From assembly GCF_009905725.1 (NCBI RefSeq), contig NZ_JAAAKV010000008.1:326495-390494 (forward strand): a DNA stretch of 64,000 bases, written 5' to 3'. Every line of letters starts with the position of its first letter. Positions within the stretch are counted from its first letter, which is position 1. This stretch comes from Emticicia sp. CRIBPO (GTDB lineage: Bacteria; Bacteroidota; Bacteroidia; Cytophagales; Spirosomataceae). Below the pieces are notes generated by a model that worked only from the letters and a program-made list of their open reading frames with translations, was not told the DNA's origin and did no database searches. The translations under genes and the position numbers were made by a program. This document shows, in pieces, positions 18,189 through 27,221 of the stretch.

Positions 18189-20133
18189 GACCATGAAACT
18201 AACAAAAGAACAGGAATCAGACATACTTCAATTCCATTACGCCAACTGGGAGGCCAATCTTGGCGGAGATATGGAAACTTTTGCTGCTTGTCTGGACGAC
18301 GATTTCAGTATTTTCGGATCAGCCAACGGAGAAGTGTTCTACGGCAAGCAGGAAGCCCTGGCGTTTTATACCGCCACCGCCGACCAGATGAAAGGCAAGG
18401 CCCAACTCCGCAACAGGAACATCAGCATACAGCCGCTGGATCATGATTGTGTTGTTGTCCGTGAACTCAGCGACCTGTATGTCCTGATCGGCGAAGAGTG
18501 GACTTTCTACGGACATTGCAGGCTTTCCTGTATTTCAAGGCGGACGGTTGGCGGCTGGAGGCTGGTTCACCAGCACGTGTCACTACCCGATCACCGGACT
18601 GAAGAAGGTGAGCAGATTGCCGCCGAAAAAATAGAAAAGGAGAACCTGGAGCTAAGGGAAGCCGTAAAAAGGCGTACAGCGGAGCTGGAACATAAAAACC
18701 GCGAACTGGCCATTGAGGCGGCATTGGAACGCGTGCGGGCCAGGACCATGGCCATGCAGCACAGCCACGAGCTGGCTGAAACCTCTCTTATCCTCGTACA
18801 GCAGATAGCCGCCCTGGGAATAAAAACATGGGGTTGTGCCTTTAATATCACGGATGAGGCTCAGGGTAACTCCCAGGAGTGGTTCAGCAGTGCTGAGGGC
18901 TCAATGCCGATGTACAGAACGCCACGTGTGGGGATTTTTAAACATTATTATGAAATCGGTCAGCGGGGTGAAACCCTGCACGTAGAAGAGATTTCAGGGA
19001 AAGTCTGTGAAGACCATTACGAATTCCTGTGTTCACTGCCGGTGGTAGGCGAATCTTTGCTGGCTATCAAAGCAGCAGGCGGTTCATTTCCTTCCTTTCA
19101 AATTGATCATGTGGCTTACTTTAAATATGGTCATCTGCTCTTTATTACCTTTGAGCACGTGCCCGAAGCCTACGACATCTTTAAACGCTTTGCCAGGGCC
19201 TTTGAACAGACCTATACCCGCTTCCTGGACCTTCAGAAGGCTGAAGAACAGACCGTAAAGGCTGAAGAAGATCTTATAAAACTGCAGACAGAAAAGAAAA
19301 GGGCCGAAGAAGCCCTGAGAGAACTGAAAGCCACCCAGAATCAACTGATCCAGTCGGAGAAAATGGCTTCGCTGGGTGAGCTCACTGCGGGCATTGCCCA
19401 TGAAATCCAGAACCCGCTCAATTTTGTTAATAATTTCAGTGAACTGAGTGTGGAGCTGATAGAGGAACTGTCGGCGGAACGGAAGAAGCGGCAGCTTCAG
19501 GAAAAAGGACAACGTAATGAAGACCTTGAAGATGAATTGTTGTCTGATATCTCAGACAATCTGCAGAAAATCAGCCACCACGGAAAACGGGCCAGCAGCA
19601 TTGTCAAAGGAATGCTGGAGCATTCGAGGAAGAGTACCGGTGAAAAAGGACAGGCTGATCTCAATGCCATGGCCGAAGAATACCTTCGTTTGGCCTATCA
19701 TGGACTGCGGGCTAAAGACAAAAGCTTCAGATCGGACTTTAAAACAGATCTTGATGCTGATTTGCCAAAAATTTATGTTGTTTCTCAGGATTTTAGCCGG
19801 GTATTGTTAAATTTGATAAGTAATGCCTTTTATGCTACAAGGCACACTGAAAAACCAGAAGTAAAAGTTACCACAAAACTGGACGGAGACCGGGCAATTA
19901 TCTGCATTTCTGACAATGGCCATGGTATACCTGATGCTATAAAAGACAAAATCTTCCAGCCTTTTTTTACAACTAAACCGACAGGAGAAGGCACCGGCCT
20001 GGGACTTAGCCTGGCGTACGATATCATTGTAAAAGGACACGGGGGAAATCTGACCGTAGATAGTAAGCCAGGAGAAGGCTCAATTTTTACTATTTCTATA
20101 CCGGTTTCCGGCTTTAAGACGGGCAAGACCTGA
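18181..20133 (+). CDS. Histidine kinase 3: soluble NTF2-like/GAF-like sensor
   Basis: A cytoplasmic kinase with no signal peptide or membrane helix. I place the start at ATG 18181, overlapping the kinase 2 stop by 8 bp; an upstream in-frame ATG (18142) lies deep in kinase 2, and ATG 18193 is also possible. Residues ~5-125 form a SnoaL-like NTF2 domain (FHYANWEANLGGDMETF, FYGKQEALAFY). After a coiled coil comes a GAF-like domain opened by ERVRARTMAMQHSHEL, a module frequent in Bacteroidota kinases. HisKA His407 is in AHEIQNP; HATPase_c carries DNGHGIP. The NTF2 domain may bind a hydrophobic cytosolic ligand, which matches the two NTF2-like genes under the same operator. Confidence 0.88.
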   Translation: MNKTMKLTKEQESDILQFHYANWEANLGGDMETFAACLDDDFSIFGSANGEVFYGKQEALAFYTATADQMKGKAQLRNRNISIQPLDHDCVVVRELSDLYVLIGEEWTFYGHCRLSCISRRTVGGWRLVHQHVSLPDHRTEEGEQIAAEKIEKENLELREAVKRRTAELEHKNRELAIEAALERVRARTMAMQHSHELAETSLILVQQIAALGIKTWGCAFNITDEAQGNSQEWFSSAEGSMPMYRTPRVGIFKHYYEIGQRGETLHVEEISGKVCEDHYEFLCSLPVVGESLLAIKAAGGSFPSFQIDHVAYFKYGHLLFITFEHVPEAYDIFKRFARAFEQTYTRFLDLQKAEEQTVKAEEDLIKLQTEKKRAEEALRELKATQNQLIQSEKMASLGELTAGIAHEIQNPLNFVNNFSELSVELIEELSAERKKRQLQEKGQRNEDLEDELLSDISDNLQKISHHGKRASSIVKGMLEHSRKSTGEKGQADLNAMAEEYLRLAYHGLRAKDKSFRSDFKTDLDADLPKIYVVSQDFSRVLLNLISNAFYATRHTEKPEVKVTTKLDGDRAIICISDNGHGIPDAIKDKIFQPFFTTKPTGEGTGLGLSLAYDIIVKGHGGNLTVDSKPGEGSIFTISIPVSGFKTGKT

Positions 20134-20157
20134 ACGATACCTAACCTATATAAACCT

Positions 20158-21435
20158 ATGACTAAAATTATCCTTTTAACCCTGCCGGGAGTTTTTCTGA
20201 TAGCCTCCATCGCATTTATTATCTGGTATAAGGCATTGAAAAAAAGGGCTTTGAAGAAAGTTGACGCGATGGACACTAAGACTACACAAGACTGGTCGCC
20301 CGAATTTCTTGAAAGTAAACGGCTCAGAAAAGATGCGTTTGCAGACGATCTGGTCGAAGTCATGATGAATCACAAGGGGCTGGGAAAAGTAAACCACCTT
20401 TTCCAGCTTATTACAAGTGATTTTCAACGCTTACCGGACGATGCCCCGGATGAATTAAAGCAATATTTTAAAGAAAGTGCCCGCTTACCTTCCTGGGCAG
20501 ATAAAGACCTGATACACCTTGGGCAACAGACTTTTATCCGGCATGGCATCTGGGTAAGCCTGCTCCTGTCTTATAAATCGCTGCCGGAATGCTACGCCTG
20601 TGCCAAAGGAGCTGAGGTACTGCACCGGACGGCCCGCCTGAATGAACAACATGGCTCGATGGACACGTTTTCACGCCGGATAGTAGAAACTGCCCAGTTT
20701 GTGATGTTTGCCATGTCTCCTGGTGGGCTTTCACCGGAGGGGCGGGGACTTATTGCCGCTCAGAAGGTGCGTCTGATTCACGCCGTAATCAGGCATTACC
20801 TCAAAAACGACTGGGACGTTAACTTGTACGGTGAGCCGGTTAACCAGGAAGACATGGCCGGTACGCTGATGTCGTTTTCCTCGCTTATTCTCGAGGGGCT
20901 TTCACAAATGGGCATAGACCTGGAACCGGTAGAGAAAGAGGCTTACATCCACTGCTGGCGGGTCATCGGACACATTATGGGTCTCGACCACGACCTTCTG
21001 CCAGACAATTCGGCCGATGCCCTCAAACTTGGCTACAGCATCCTGGACCATCAGATGGCACCCAGCTACCAGGGTTCTCACCTGATGAAAGCACTGCTGG
21101 AGTTTCAGCATAAAAAATCAGCCATGTTCCTGGGACCCAAAACCAATGTGGACATGCTACGTTTGCTGATGGGAAACAAAATCTCCGACATGCTGGAAGT
21201 ACCGGCATCTGACGACAAAAGTATTGCGAAACTGCAGAAAAGGATAAAAATAGTGACGGGGGTGATGGAAGTTATCGACCACAGCCTGATATTGGCCATG
21301 GTGCTCCAGTTTTTTGTCAAAGTGTCCACGGCTTTTATGCTGAAGCGGATGTCGGCAGCCAATCTCATTAATTTTTATCTGCCTAAGGCCCTTACCGAGT
21401 GGAGTGGCTTTAATCATGTACATAAAAAACACTAA
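20158..21435 (+). CDS. MpaB/DUF2236-family oxygenase-like protein
   Basis: A 425-residue protein with an N-terminal membrane anchor (~4-24) and the DUF2236 core. Family marks are GQQTFIRHGIW, the KVRLIHAVIRH motif (203-213, His208 being the likely haem-region His), YIHCWRVIGHIMGLDHDLLP, and the PSYQGSHLMKALLEF helix. Characterised relatives cleave isoprenoid chains oxidatively: MpaB' in mycophenolate synthesis and latex-clearing protein Lcp with b-type haem. It follows kinase 3 by 24 bp and precedes the Pyr4-like gene by 5 bp, so it belongs to the array transcript. An isoprenoid substrate is inference. Confidence 0.8.
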   Translation: MTKIILLTLPGVFLIASIAFIIWYKALKKRALKKVDAMDTKTTQDWSPEFLESKRLRKDAFADDLVEVMMNHKGLGKVNHLFQLITSDFQRLPDDAPDELKQYFKESARLPSWADKDLIHLGQQTFIRHGIWVSLLLSYKSLPECYACAKGAEVLHRTARLNEQHGSMDTFSRRIVETAQFVMFAMSPGGLSPEGRGLIAAQKVRLIHAVIRHYLKNDWDVNLYGEPVNQEDMAGTLMSFSSLILEGLSQMGIDLEPVEKEAYIHCWRVIGHIMGLDHDLLPDNSADALKLGYSILDHQMAPSYQGSHLMKALLEFQHKKSAMFLGPKTNVDMLRLLMGNKISDMLEVPASDDKSIAKLQKRIKIVTGVMEVIDHSLILAMVLQFFVKVSTAFMLKRMSAANLINFYLPKALTEWSGFNHVHKKH

Positions 21436-21440
21436 AACAC

Positions 21441-22109
21441 ATGAAGCACCCTTTTATTAACCTTGAAACCTATACCATAACCCAGATTGTCTTCCTGCTG
21501 GCAGGGACTATTTTCTGGAACGTGGCTTATTTCATCATCATCAGGAATGCCATCCGGTTTAAAAGGATGGAAATGCCGTTTCTGGCCGTGGCTTCCAATA
21601 TTGCCTGGGAGTTTGCCTGGGCATTTCTGTTGTACACCGATCTGGGTGTTTTGTTTGAATGGGGCCTGCGGATATGGTTTTTAATGGATGTCGGCATATT
21701 TATTTATACGGTGAAATACGGGGCTTCGCAAATGGACAAAAACGTTTTCGGAAAATTGTTTACCCCTTTTCTCCTGCTGCTTGTGGTCTGGTGGGTCCCG
21801 GTATTCTACTGCTTTGAAACCGAAGGCCTTGATACCAAAATGGGAACTACCTCAGCCTATCTGATCACCGTGGTAATGGCCTCATTGTTTGTGTATAACG
21901 CCACCCGGAAAGCATCCGGGCTGATCGCTACGCGGAGTGTGGCCTGGACGAAGTTTTTCGGGAATTCGTTTATGAGCGTATTTGTGTGGCTGCACCACCC
22001 CGAAGCCAACTTTCTGAAGCTGCTCACTTTTGCTGTTTTTGTGTTAAACATTATTTATATCATACAGGCAGGAAAAAAACAGGATATTAAATCTTTACAA
22101 AGCGTATGA
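21441..22109 (+). CDS. Seven-helix membrane protein resembling Pyr4/PaxB terpene cyclases
   Basis: A 222-residue protein with about seven membrane helices and almost no loops. The pattern ASNIAWE (Glu57) and RIWFLMD (Asp83) in consecutive helices resembles the Pyr4/PaxB membrane terpene cyclases, which protonate and cyclise meroterpenoid side chains. Pyr4 also needs an Asp in its last helix (Asp218, from memory); the matching position seems to be Asn203 in FVLNIIYI, so activity is doubtful. It overlaps kinase 4 by ATGA and follows the MpaB-like gene by 5 bp. If the assignment holds, both embedded genes act on prenyl substrates in the membrane. Otherwise it is an uncharacterised multispanning protein. 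Confidence 0.55.
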   Translation: MKHPFINLETYTITQIVFLLAGTIFWNVAYFIIIRNAIRFKRMEMPFLAVASNIAWEFAWAFLLYTDLGVLFEWGLRIWFLMDVGIFIYTVKYGASQMDKNVFGKLFTPFLLLLVVWWVPVFYCFETEGLDTKMGTTSAYLITVVMASLFVYNATRKASGLIATRSVAWTKFFGNSFMSVFVWLHHPEANFLKLLTFAVFVLNIIYIIQAGKKQDIKSLQSV

Positions 22110-24220
22110 AAACTTTTCATCGTCGGGAAATAGCAAACCGGACCGATGCCCTTAAAATGGCCTTGCGGATCATCATGGCTTTGTTTTTCTGTTCGGCCGG
22201 CAGTCCCGTCGATGCACAGAGTCCGCCGGTCAGTGTTATCCGGGTAGACGCCGAAAGCAAAGAACCCTACCCTGTTTCCGGGCATGCGGCCATGTTGAAA
22301 ACGGACAAAGGCGTACCGGCAGATGAAGTGGTGAAAAGAGCGGCAGATTTCAGGACATTTGTCAATTCTGAACTGCAGGCCGATGAGAAAGGGAAATTTG
22401 ACTACTGGTTTTTATTCGAGGTAAAAGCCGGCACCTCTCCCCTTTACCTGACCCTGCCCATTATCCAGAGTTTTGAACTGGAATTATTCAAATGGGATCA
22501 GAAGGGCCTCATGCTCCTGTCGAAAGGCGGTATTCTGACCGATGAAAAGGAAAAATACCTCAACCATTCCACCGATGTTTTCGATTTAAACATAGATCCG
22601 GATGTAAGTACGAAATATTTACTCAAAATAAACAGGCTGCCCTACAAAACCTTTTCTGCCAGGATATTCACTTCACGGGCCTTGTTAATCCAGAATTTCC
22701 AAGGCTCCATGCTCGAAGGTTTGTTACTGGGCATTATCCTTTGTGTGATCCTTTATCATCTGCTGATCTATTTAAGGGTCCGCGAAACCGAGTATATGCT
22801 TTTGGCAGTCTACATGTTCTTTTTAAGTATCCAGATCATTACGATCACCGGTTCGTTCGGTGCCGTCTGGTATTTTAAGGATACCAGCTGGAACCACATT
22901 TTTTACAACAGCGTAGCTCCTTTTTCAGCATTTTTCAGCTTTTGGTTTAGCTATGTTTTCCTCAACATCAGCAGGAAAGAACACCCCTGGATATCAAAGA
23001 TTTTCTTTGCATTTATGGGGATTTTTGTATTGTCTCTCATATTTGCTTTAGCCAGGGTAAGAAGCCTGGAACAGCTCACCACCATGATTTCGGGCCTGGC
23101 CTCTGTTTTTCTGTTCATCATCGGTATCATCAGGCTGAGGCACCAGTTCAAGCCGGCCATAGTCTATATCATTGCCTACATCCCTACTTTTATATCCATT
23201 CCTTACCTGCTTTTCTATTTCTTCGGCTACATTACCTACTCTTGGTTTACGCATAACAACCTCCTGATAAGCATAGCCCTTCAGGCAATTTTATTTTCAC
23301 TGGCCATTGCGGCCAAGATAAACATCCTGAAAACTGAGAATGAAAATCTGCTCCAGGCAGAAAACCAGCGTCTGGAAAGCATGGTATCGAGCCGGACAGC
23401 CGAACTGCAGAAAGAAAAAAGCAAAGTAGAAAATACCCTTGTTGAACTTAAAAATACACAGGCCCAGCTTATCCAGTCCGAAAAACTGGCGAGTCTTGGT
23501 GAGCTGACGGCAGGCATCGCCCATGAAATTCAGAACCCTTTGAATTTTGTTAACAACTTCAGCGAAGTGAGTGTGGAGCTGATTGAAGAACTGGCGGCAG
23601 AACGAAAAAAGGATAAAGGAGAACGTGACGAGGAACTTGAAAACGACATTTTATCCGATATTTCAGGTAATCTTCAAAAAATAAATCACCACGGCAAGCG
23701 GGCCAGCAGTATTGTCAAAGGCATGCTGGAGCATTCAAGGGCCAGTTCGGGCTTAAAAGAGCTGATAGACATCAATGCGATGGCCGAAGAATACCTGCGT
23801 CTGGCTTATCACGGGCTCAGGGCCAATGACAAGAGCTTTAAGGCTGAATTCAAGATGGAATTGGATCCTGGTCTGCCTGAAGTCGAAGTGATCCAGCAGG
23901 ATTTTGGCCGAGTTTTGCTAAATCTGATCAATAACGCGTTTTATGCAACTAAAAGAGTGGAAAAGCCACTGGTAACCGTTAAAACAGAACGAAAAGATAA
24001 TCAGGTACTGATAAGAATTTCTGACAATGGAAGCGGAATACCTGAGGCTGTGAAAGATAAGATATTTCAGCCCTTTTTCACCACCAAACCAACCGGAGAA
24101 GGCACCGGTTTGGGGTTGAGCCTGGCTTATGATATTGTCAAAGCCCATGGCGGGGAATTGAAAGTAGAAACGAAAGAGACAGAGGGCAGTGAGTTTATCA
24201 TTAATTTCCCTGTTGCCTGA
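22106..24220 (+). CDS. Histidine kinase 4: 7TMR-DISM-like sensor
   Basis: A 704-residue kinase with a signal segment (IIMALFFCSAGSPVDAQ), a periplasmic 7TMR-DISMED2-like domain (~40-200; FDYWFLFEVKAGTSPLYLTL), seven membrane helices (~205-395), a coiled coil, HisKA with His473 (AHEIQNP) and HATPase_c (DNGSGIP, PTGEGTGLGLS). The transmitter is closest to kinase 3 (ASSIVKGMLEHSR, AMAEEYLRLAYHGLR), while its input resembles kinase 2, so the cassettes look shuffled. It overlaps the Pyr4-like gene by 4 bp, tying ligand chemistry and sensing into one transcript. The ligand is unknown. Confidence 0.9.
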   Translation: MKTFHRREIANRTDALKMALRIIMALFFCSAGSPVDAQSPPVSVIRVDAESKEPYPVSGHAAMLKTDKGVPADEVVKRAADFRTFVNSELQADEKGKFDYWFLFEVKAGTSPLYLTLPIIQSFELELFKWDQKGLMLLSKGGILTDEKEKYLNHSTDVFDLNIDPDVSTKYLLKINRLPYKTFSARIFTSRALLIQNFQGSMLEGLLLGIILCVILYHLLIYLRVRETEYMLLAVYMFFLSIQIITITGSFGAVWYFKDTSWNHIFYNSVAPFSAFFSFWFSYVFLNISRKEHPWISKIFFAFMGIFVLSLIFALARVRSLEQLTTMISGLASVFLFIIGIIRLRHQFKPAIVYIIAYIPTFISIPYLLFYFFGYITYSWFTHNNLLISIALQAILFSLAIAAKINILKTENENLLQAENQRLESMVSSRTAELQKEKSKVENTLVELKNTQAQLIQSEKLASLGELTAGIAHEIQNPLNFVNNFSEVSVELIEELAAERKKDKGERDEELENDILSDISGNLQKINHHGKRASSIVKGMLEHSRASSGLKELIDINAMAEEYLRLAYHGLRANDKSFKAEFKMELDPGLPEVEVIQQDFGRVLLNLINNAFYATKRVEKPLVTVKTERKDNQVLIRISDNGSGIPEAVKDKIFQPFFTTKPTGEGTGLGLSLAYDIVKAHGGELKVETKETEGSEFIINFPVA

Positions 24221-24373
24221 GTACATAGGTAATCGGATTATAAGAATTTATAGTGTATAAAAATACGGAAGCCAGGAAATTATTTAACTCCTGAGGCACC
24301 TGAAACGGTATTTGCAAAGGAGTGGAAGAGAATTGAAAGTAGGGACAAAGAAGGATATTTTCGGAGTTTATTG

Positions 24374-24381
24374 TTACTTTG
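24374..24381 (+). promoter_or_regulatory. Possible -7 box TTACTTTG before kinase 5
   Basis: One mismatch from TAnnTTTG (TTACTTTG). The 197-bp gap after kinase 4 is the only sizeable gap in the array, so an internal promoter here is plausible. The transcript would start near 24388, which favours ATG 24417 as start of kinase 5. No operator repeat is present. Confidence 0.35.
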
Positions 24382-24416
24382 CATGCATAACTTTTTTAAA
24401 TATTACTAATGTAGTT

Positions 24417-25784
24417 ATGGTTTTACAGACGATACTGACACTCATCATTTTGAGTCAATTACGCAAAACTCTTAAAACAGCCGGACTGCTATCCAAATGG
24501 GATAAACTTATCTGGACTGGTGTATTTCTTTGCATCGCATTGATCGTGCTTAATTCCATCCTGAAAGAAAACGTGCAGATCGCAATTTGGCTCAGTCATG
24601 CACTGTTTTTCTCGTTATTGTATCTGATATTTACGCAAAAAGAGTTTCTTTCGGCAAAACCTTTGATATATGCACTGTTGCCTTTAACAGCTATCAACTT
24701 TATTGAAGATGTAGTTAAAGCAGTAGATCATGATTTTTATAAAAGCACGGAGGATTATTTCGGGACAGCCGTAATGTTCGCTGTTGTCTGGATGATAGCT
24801 ATGCTCATTATTAATAACAAACAAAAAAAAGAGCTTGAAAATGAGCGGCTAAAAAATGAAGAAAAAGAAAAGGAATATAAAATAACCGAAACTTTAAAAG
24901 CTGCTTTGGAAGTGCAGGTAAAAGAACGCACCGCAGAATTAACAAGACAAAAAGAAGAGTTGGAGCAAACGCTTAATGAACTGAAGTCTGCCCAGTCCCA
25001 ACTCATTCAATCTGAAAAAATGGCAAGTTTAGGCGAACTCACCGCCGGCATTGCCCACGAGATACAAAACCCGTTAAATTTTGTCAATAATTTTTCAGAA
25101 GTAAGCAAAGAACTGCTCGACGAAATGAAGGCAGAGATGGATATGGGTAATGGTGAGGCAGCAAGAGATCTTGCAGATGATGTTATCCAAAACCTGGAAA
25201 AGATAAATCATCATGGAAAACGGGCTGATGCCATCGTTAAGGGCATGTTGCAACATTCGAGGGCAAGCTCGAATGAAAAAGAACCGGTCGATATCAATGC
25301 TCTGTGCGACGAATACCTGCGTCTCTCCTATCATGGCCTCCGGGCAAAGGACAAGTCTTTTAACGCAACCCTGAAAACAGATTTCGATGACTCGATAAAG
25401 AAAATTAACATAGTTCCTCAAGACGTCGGAAGGGTGATCATGAATTTACTGACCAATGCATTTTATGCGGTAACAGAGAAGAAAGTGGACATGATCGCGG
25501 CAGGACTAAAATATGAGCCAAGTGTGTCAATCATTACTAAAAAGGTACCTGAAGGAGTGGAAATAAGGGTATGCGATAACGGTAAGGGAATTCCGGAAGA
25601 GATAAAAGAAAAAATTTTTCAACCTTTTTTTACCACTAAACCCACCGGAAAAGGCACGGGATTGGGCTTGTCGTTGAGCTATGACATCATCACCAAAGGC
25701 CATAATGGTGAACTGAAAGTGGAAACAAAGGAAAACGATTCAGAAAATACGGGTACCACCTTCATTATCAGTTTACCCGAATAG
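24417..25784 (+). CDS. Histidine kinase 5: short multispanning sensor
   Basis: I start it at ATG 24417 (455 residues), which opens a membrane helix directly; an in-frame ATG at 24312 would add 35 residues and lies upstream of the likely promoter. Four to five helices (~1-150) with almost no extracytoplasmic loops form the input, so it may sense a membrane state or lipid. A long coiled coil leads to HisKA (AHEIQNP, His214) and HATPase_c (CDNGKGIP, PTGKGTGLGLS). The transmitter is closest to kinase 1 (ALCDEYLRLSYHGLR, SYDI-TKGHNGELKVET), although four genes lie between. It is followed by receivers 31 bp downstream, so it is the most direct partner for them. Confidence 0.87.
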   Translation: MVLQTILTLIILSQLRKTLKTAGLLSKWDKLIWTGVFLCIALIVLNSILKENVQIAIWLSHALFFSLLYLIFTQKEFLSAKPLIYALLPLTAINFIEDVVKAVDHDFYKSTEDYFGTAVMFAVVWMIAMLIINNKQKKELENERLKNEEKEKEYKITETLKAALEVQVKERTAELTRQKEELEQTLNELKSAQSQLIQSEKMASLGELTAGIAHEIQNPLNFVNNFSEVSKELLDEMKAEMDMGNGEAARDLADDVIQNLEKINHHGKRADAIVKGMLQHSRASSNEKEPVDINALCDEYLRLSYHGLRAKDKSFNATLKTDFDDSIKKINIVPQDVGRVIMNLLTNAFYAVTEKKVDMIAAGLKYEPSVSIITKKVPEGVEIRVCDNGKGIPEEIKEKIFQPFFTTKPTGKGTGLGLSLSYDIITKGHNGELKVETKENDSENTGTTFIISLPE

Positions 25785-25815
25785 AAATAATTTACTAATA
25801 AAAAGCCATAGAAAA

Positions 25816-26193
25816 ATGAAAATTCTCGTAGTAGACGACGAAACCGATGTACAGATGCTTTTTACCCAGAGATTCAGAAGCGAAATCCGGAATAAGGAGA
25901 TGGAGTTTGCTTTTGCTTTTTCGGGCGAAGAAGCCATCGAATACATGGAGGGCCATGAAAACGAAGCAGTTCTGATTTTATCCGACATCAACATGCCGGG
26001 GATGAGCGGACTCGAGTTGCTGAAACATATTAAATTAAAATATGAAAAACCACCCCCGGTAGTCATGATGATCACAGCTTACGGCGATGATGAGAACTAC
26101 AACGAAGCGATGAAGCTCGGGGCTGATGATTTTTTAACCAAGCCTGTAGATTTTCCTAAATTAAAAGAAAAGCTAAAAACCCAATTGATATGA
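25816..26193 (+). CDS. Single-domain (CheY-like) response regulator
   Basis: A 125-residue receiver without an output domain. The acidic pair is DDE (9-11), the phospho-acceptor is Asp57 in LSDINMPG, and the switch residues are Thr in MITAYG and Lys in LTKPVD. It probably takes phosphate from the preceding kinases and acts by protein contact or as a phosphate sink. Its stop overlaps the start of the receiver-cyclase gene by ATGA. Both receivers share the SDINMP core. Confidence 0.92.
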   Translation: MKILVVDDETDVQMLFTQRFRSEIRNKEMEFAFAFSGEEAIEYMEGHENEAVLILSDINMPGMSGLELLKHIKLKYEKPPPVVMMITAYGDDENYNEAMKLGADDFLTKPVDFPKLKEKLKTQLI

Positions 26194-27221
26194 CCAAGAT
26201 CTTAGTGGCCGACGACGAAGCAGACCTGGAAACGCTTATTCGTCAGAAATTCAGACAGAAAATCAGGGAACAGCAATATGAATTTGTTTTTGCCGTCAAC
26301 GGACAGGATGCCCTTCATAAAATAGAAGAACATCCTGATATAGAAATTGTACTGAGCGACATCAACATGCCCGAAATGGACGGATTGACCCTCCTGACCA
26401 AACTGGGCGAAGGCAATCCGCTGATCAAAGCGGTCATGGTCTCAGCCTATGGCGACATGGACAACATCCGGGTGGCCATGAACCGCGGGGCTTTTGATTT
26501 TATCACCAAACCCGTCAATTTCCAGGACCTGGAACTGACGATGGAAAAAACCATCGGGCATGTAAAACAGCTCAGGGAAACCTTGAAAGCCATCAAGGAA
26601 AACAATATCCTGAAGATGTATGTGGATGAGAATGTCCTTAACTTTATGGGAACGAGAGAATATGAGAATTCACTCACCGATAATGAAACGATTGAAGGCT
26701 CGGTGGCCTTCATTGATATCTGCAGTTTTACTTCTATCAGTGAAAAAGAAACACCCGACACTGTCGTGAAAATGCTGAACCAGTATTTTGATCTGATGGT
26801 AAAGGAAATCATTGCCCAGAACGGCATCGTCGATAAGTTTATCGGAGACTGCATTATGGCAGTTTTCAAAGGCCCTTTTCATCTCGACAGGGCCATCGAC
26901 GCCTGTCTTAGCATAAAAAGCAAGATTGATCAGTTACCGGCTGATCATGGTTTTACACCCAAAGTCTCGATAGGCATCAATAGCGGAGAAATGGTCTCAG
27001 GCAATATCGGGTCTGCCACTCTGAAAAGGCTGGATTACACCGTCATAGGCGACATTGTCAATACTGCTCAGAGACTACAGGGTGCCGCGGGCATAAACCA
27101 GGTGCTTATTACGGAAGAGTGCTACGAAAAAGTAAAGCAATCATTCAGTTGTAAGCAGATCGGAGCATCGACCCTGAAAAACAAGGCGGCCAAAGTAATG
27201 TTATATGAAGTACTTAACTGA
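26190..27221 (+). CDS. Receiver-class III adenylate cyclase
   Basis: A 343-residue response regulator whose output makes a cyclic nucleotide. The receiver (1-125) has Asp57 in LSDINMPEMD and Lys in ITKPVN. A short helical linker precedes the class III cyclase domain (~165-340): metal-binding Asp176 (FIDICSF) and Asp220 (DKFIGD), base-selecting Lys216 and Thr284 (LDYTVIGD), and transition-state residues Asn291 and Arg295 (VNTAQRL). Lys plus Thr point to ATP as substrate (class IIIb). It is the only catalytic output in the array, so phosphate from the kinases is predicted to control cAMP. All catalytic residues are present. Confidence 0.92.
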   Translation: MTKILVADDEADLETLIRQKFRQKIREQQYEFVFAVNGQDALHKIEEHPDIEIVLSDINMPEMDGLTLLTKLGEGNPLIKAVMVSAYGDMDNIRVAMNRGAFDFITKPVNFQDLELTMEKTIGHVKQLRETLKAIKENNILKMYVDENVLNFMGTREYENSLTDNETIEGSVAFIDICSFTSISEKETPDTVVKMLNQYFDLMVKEIIAQNGIVDKFIGDCIMAVFKGPFHLDRAIDACLSIKSKIDQLPADHGFTPKVSIGINSGEMVSGNIGSATLKRLDYTVIGDIVNTAQRLQGAAGINQVLITEECYEKVKQSFSCKQIGASTLKNKAAKVMLYEVLN

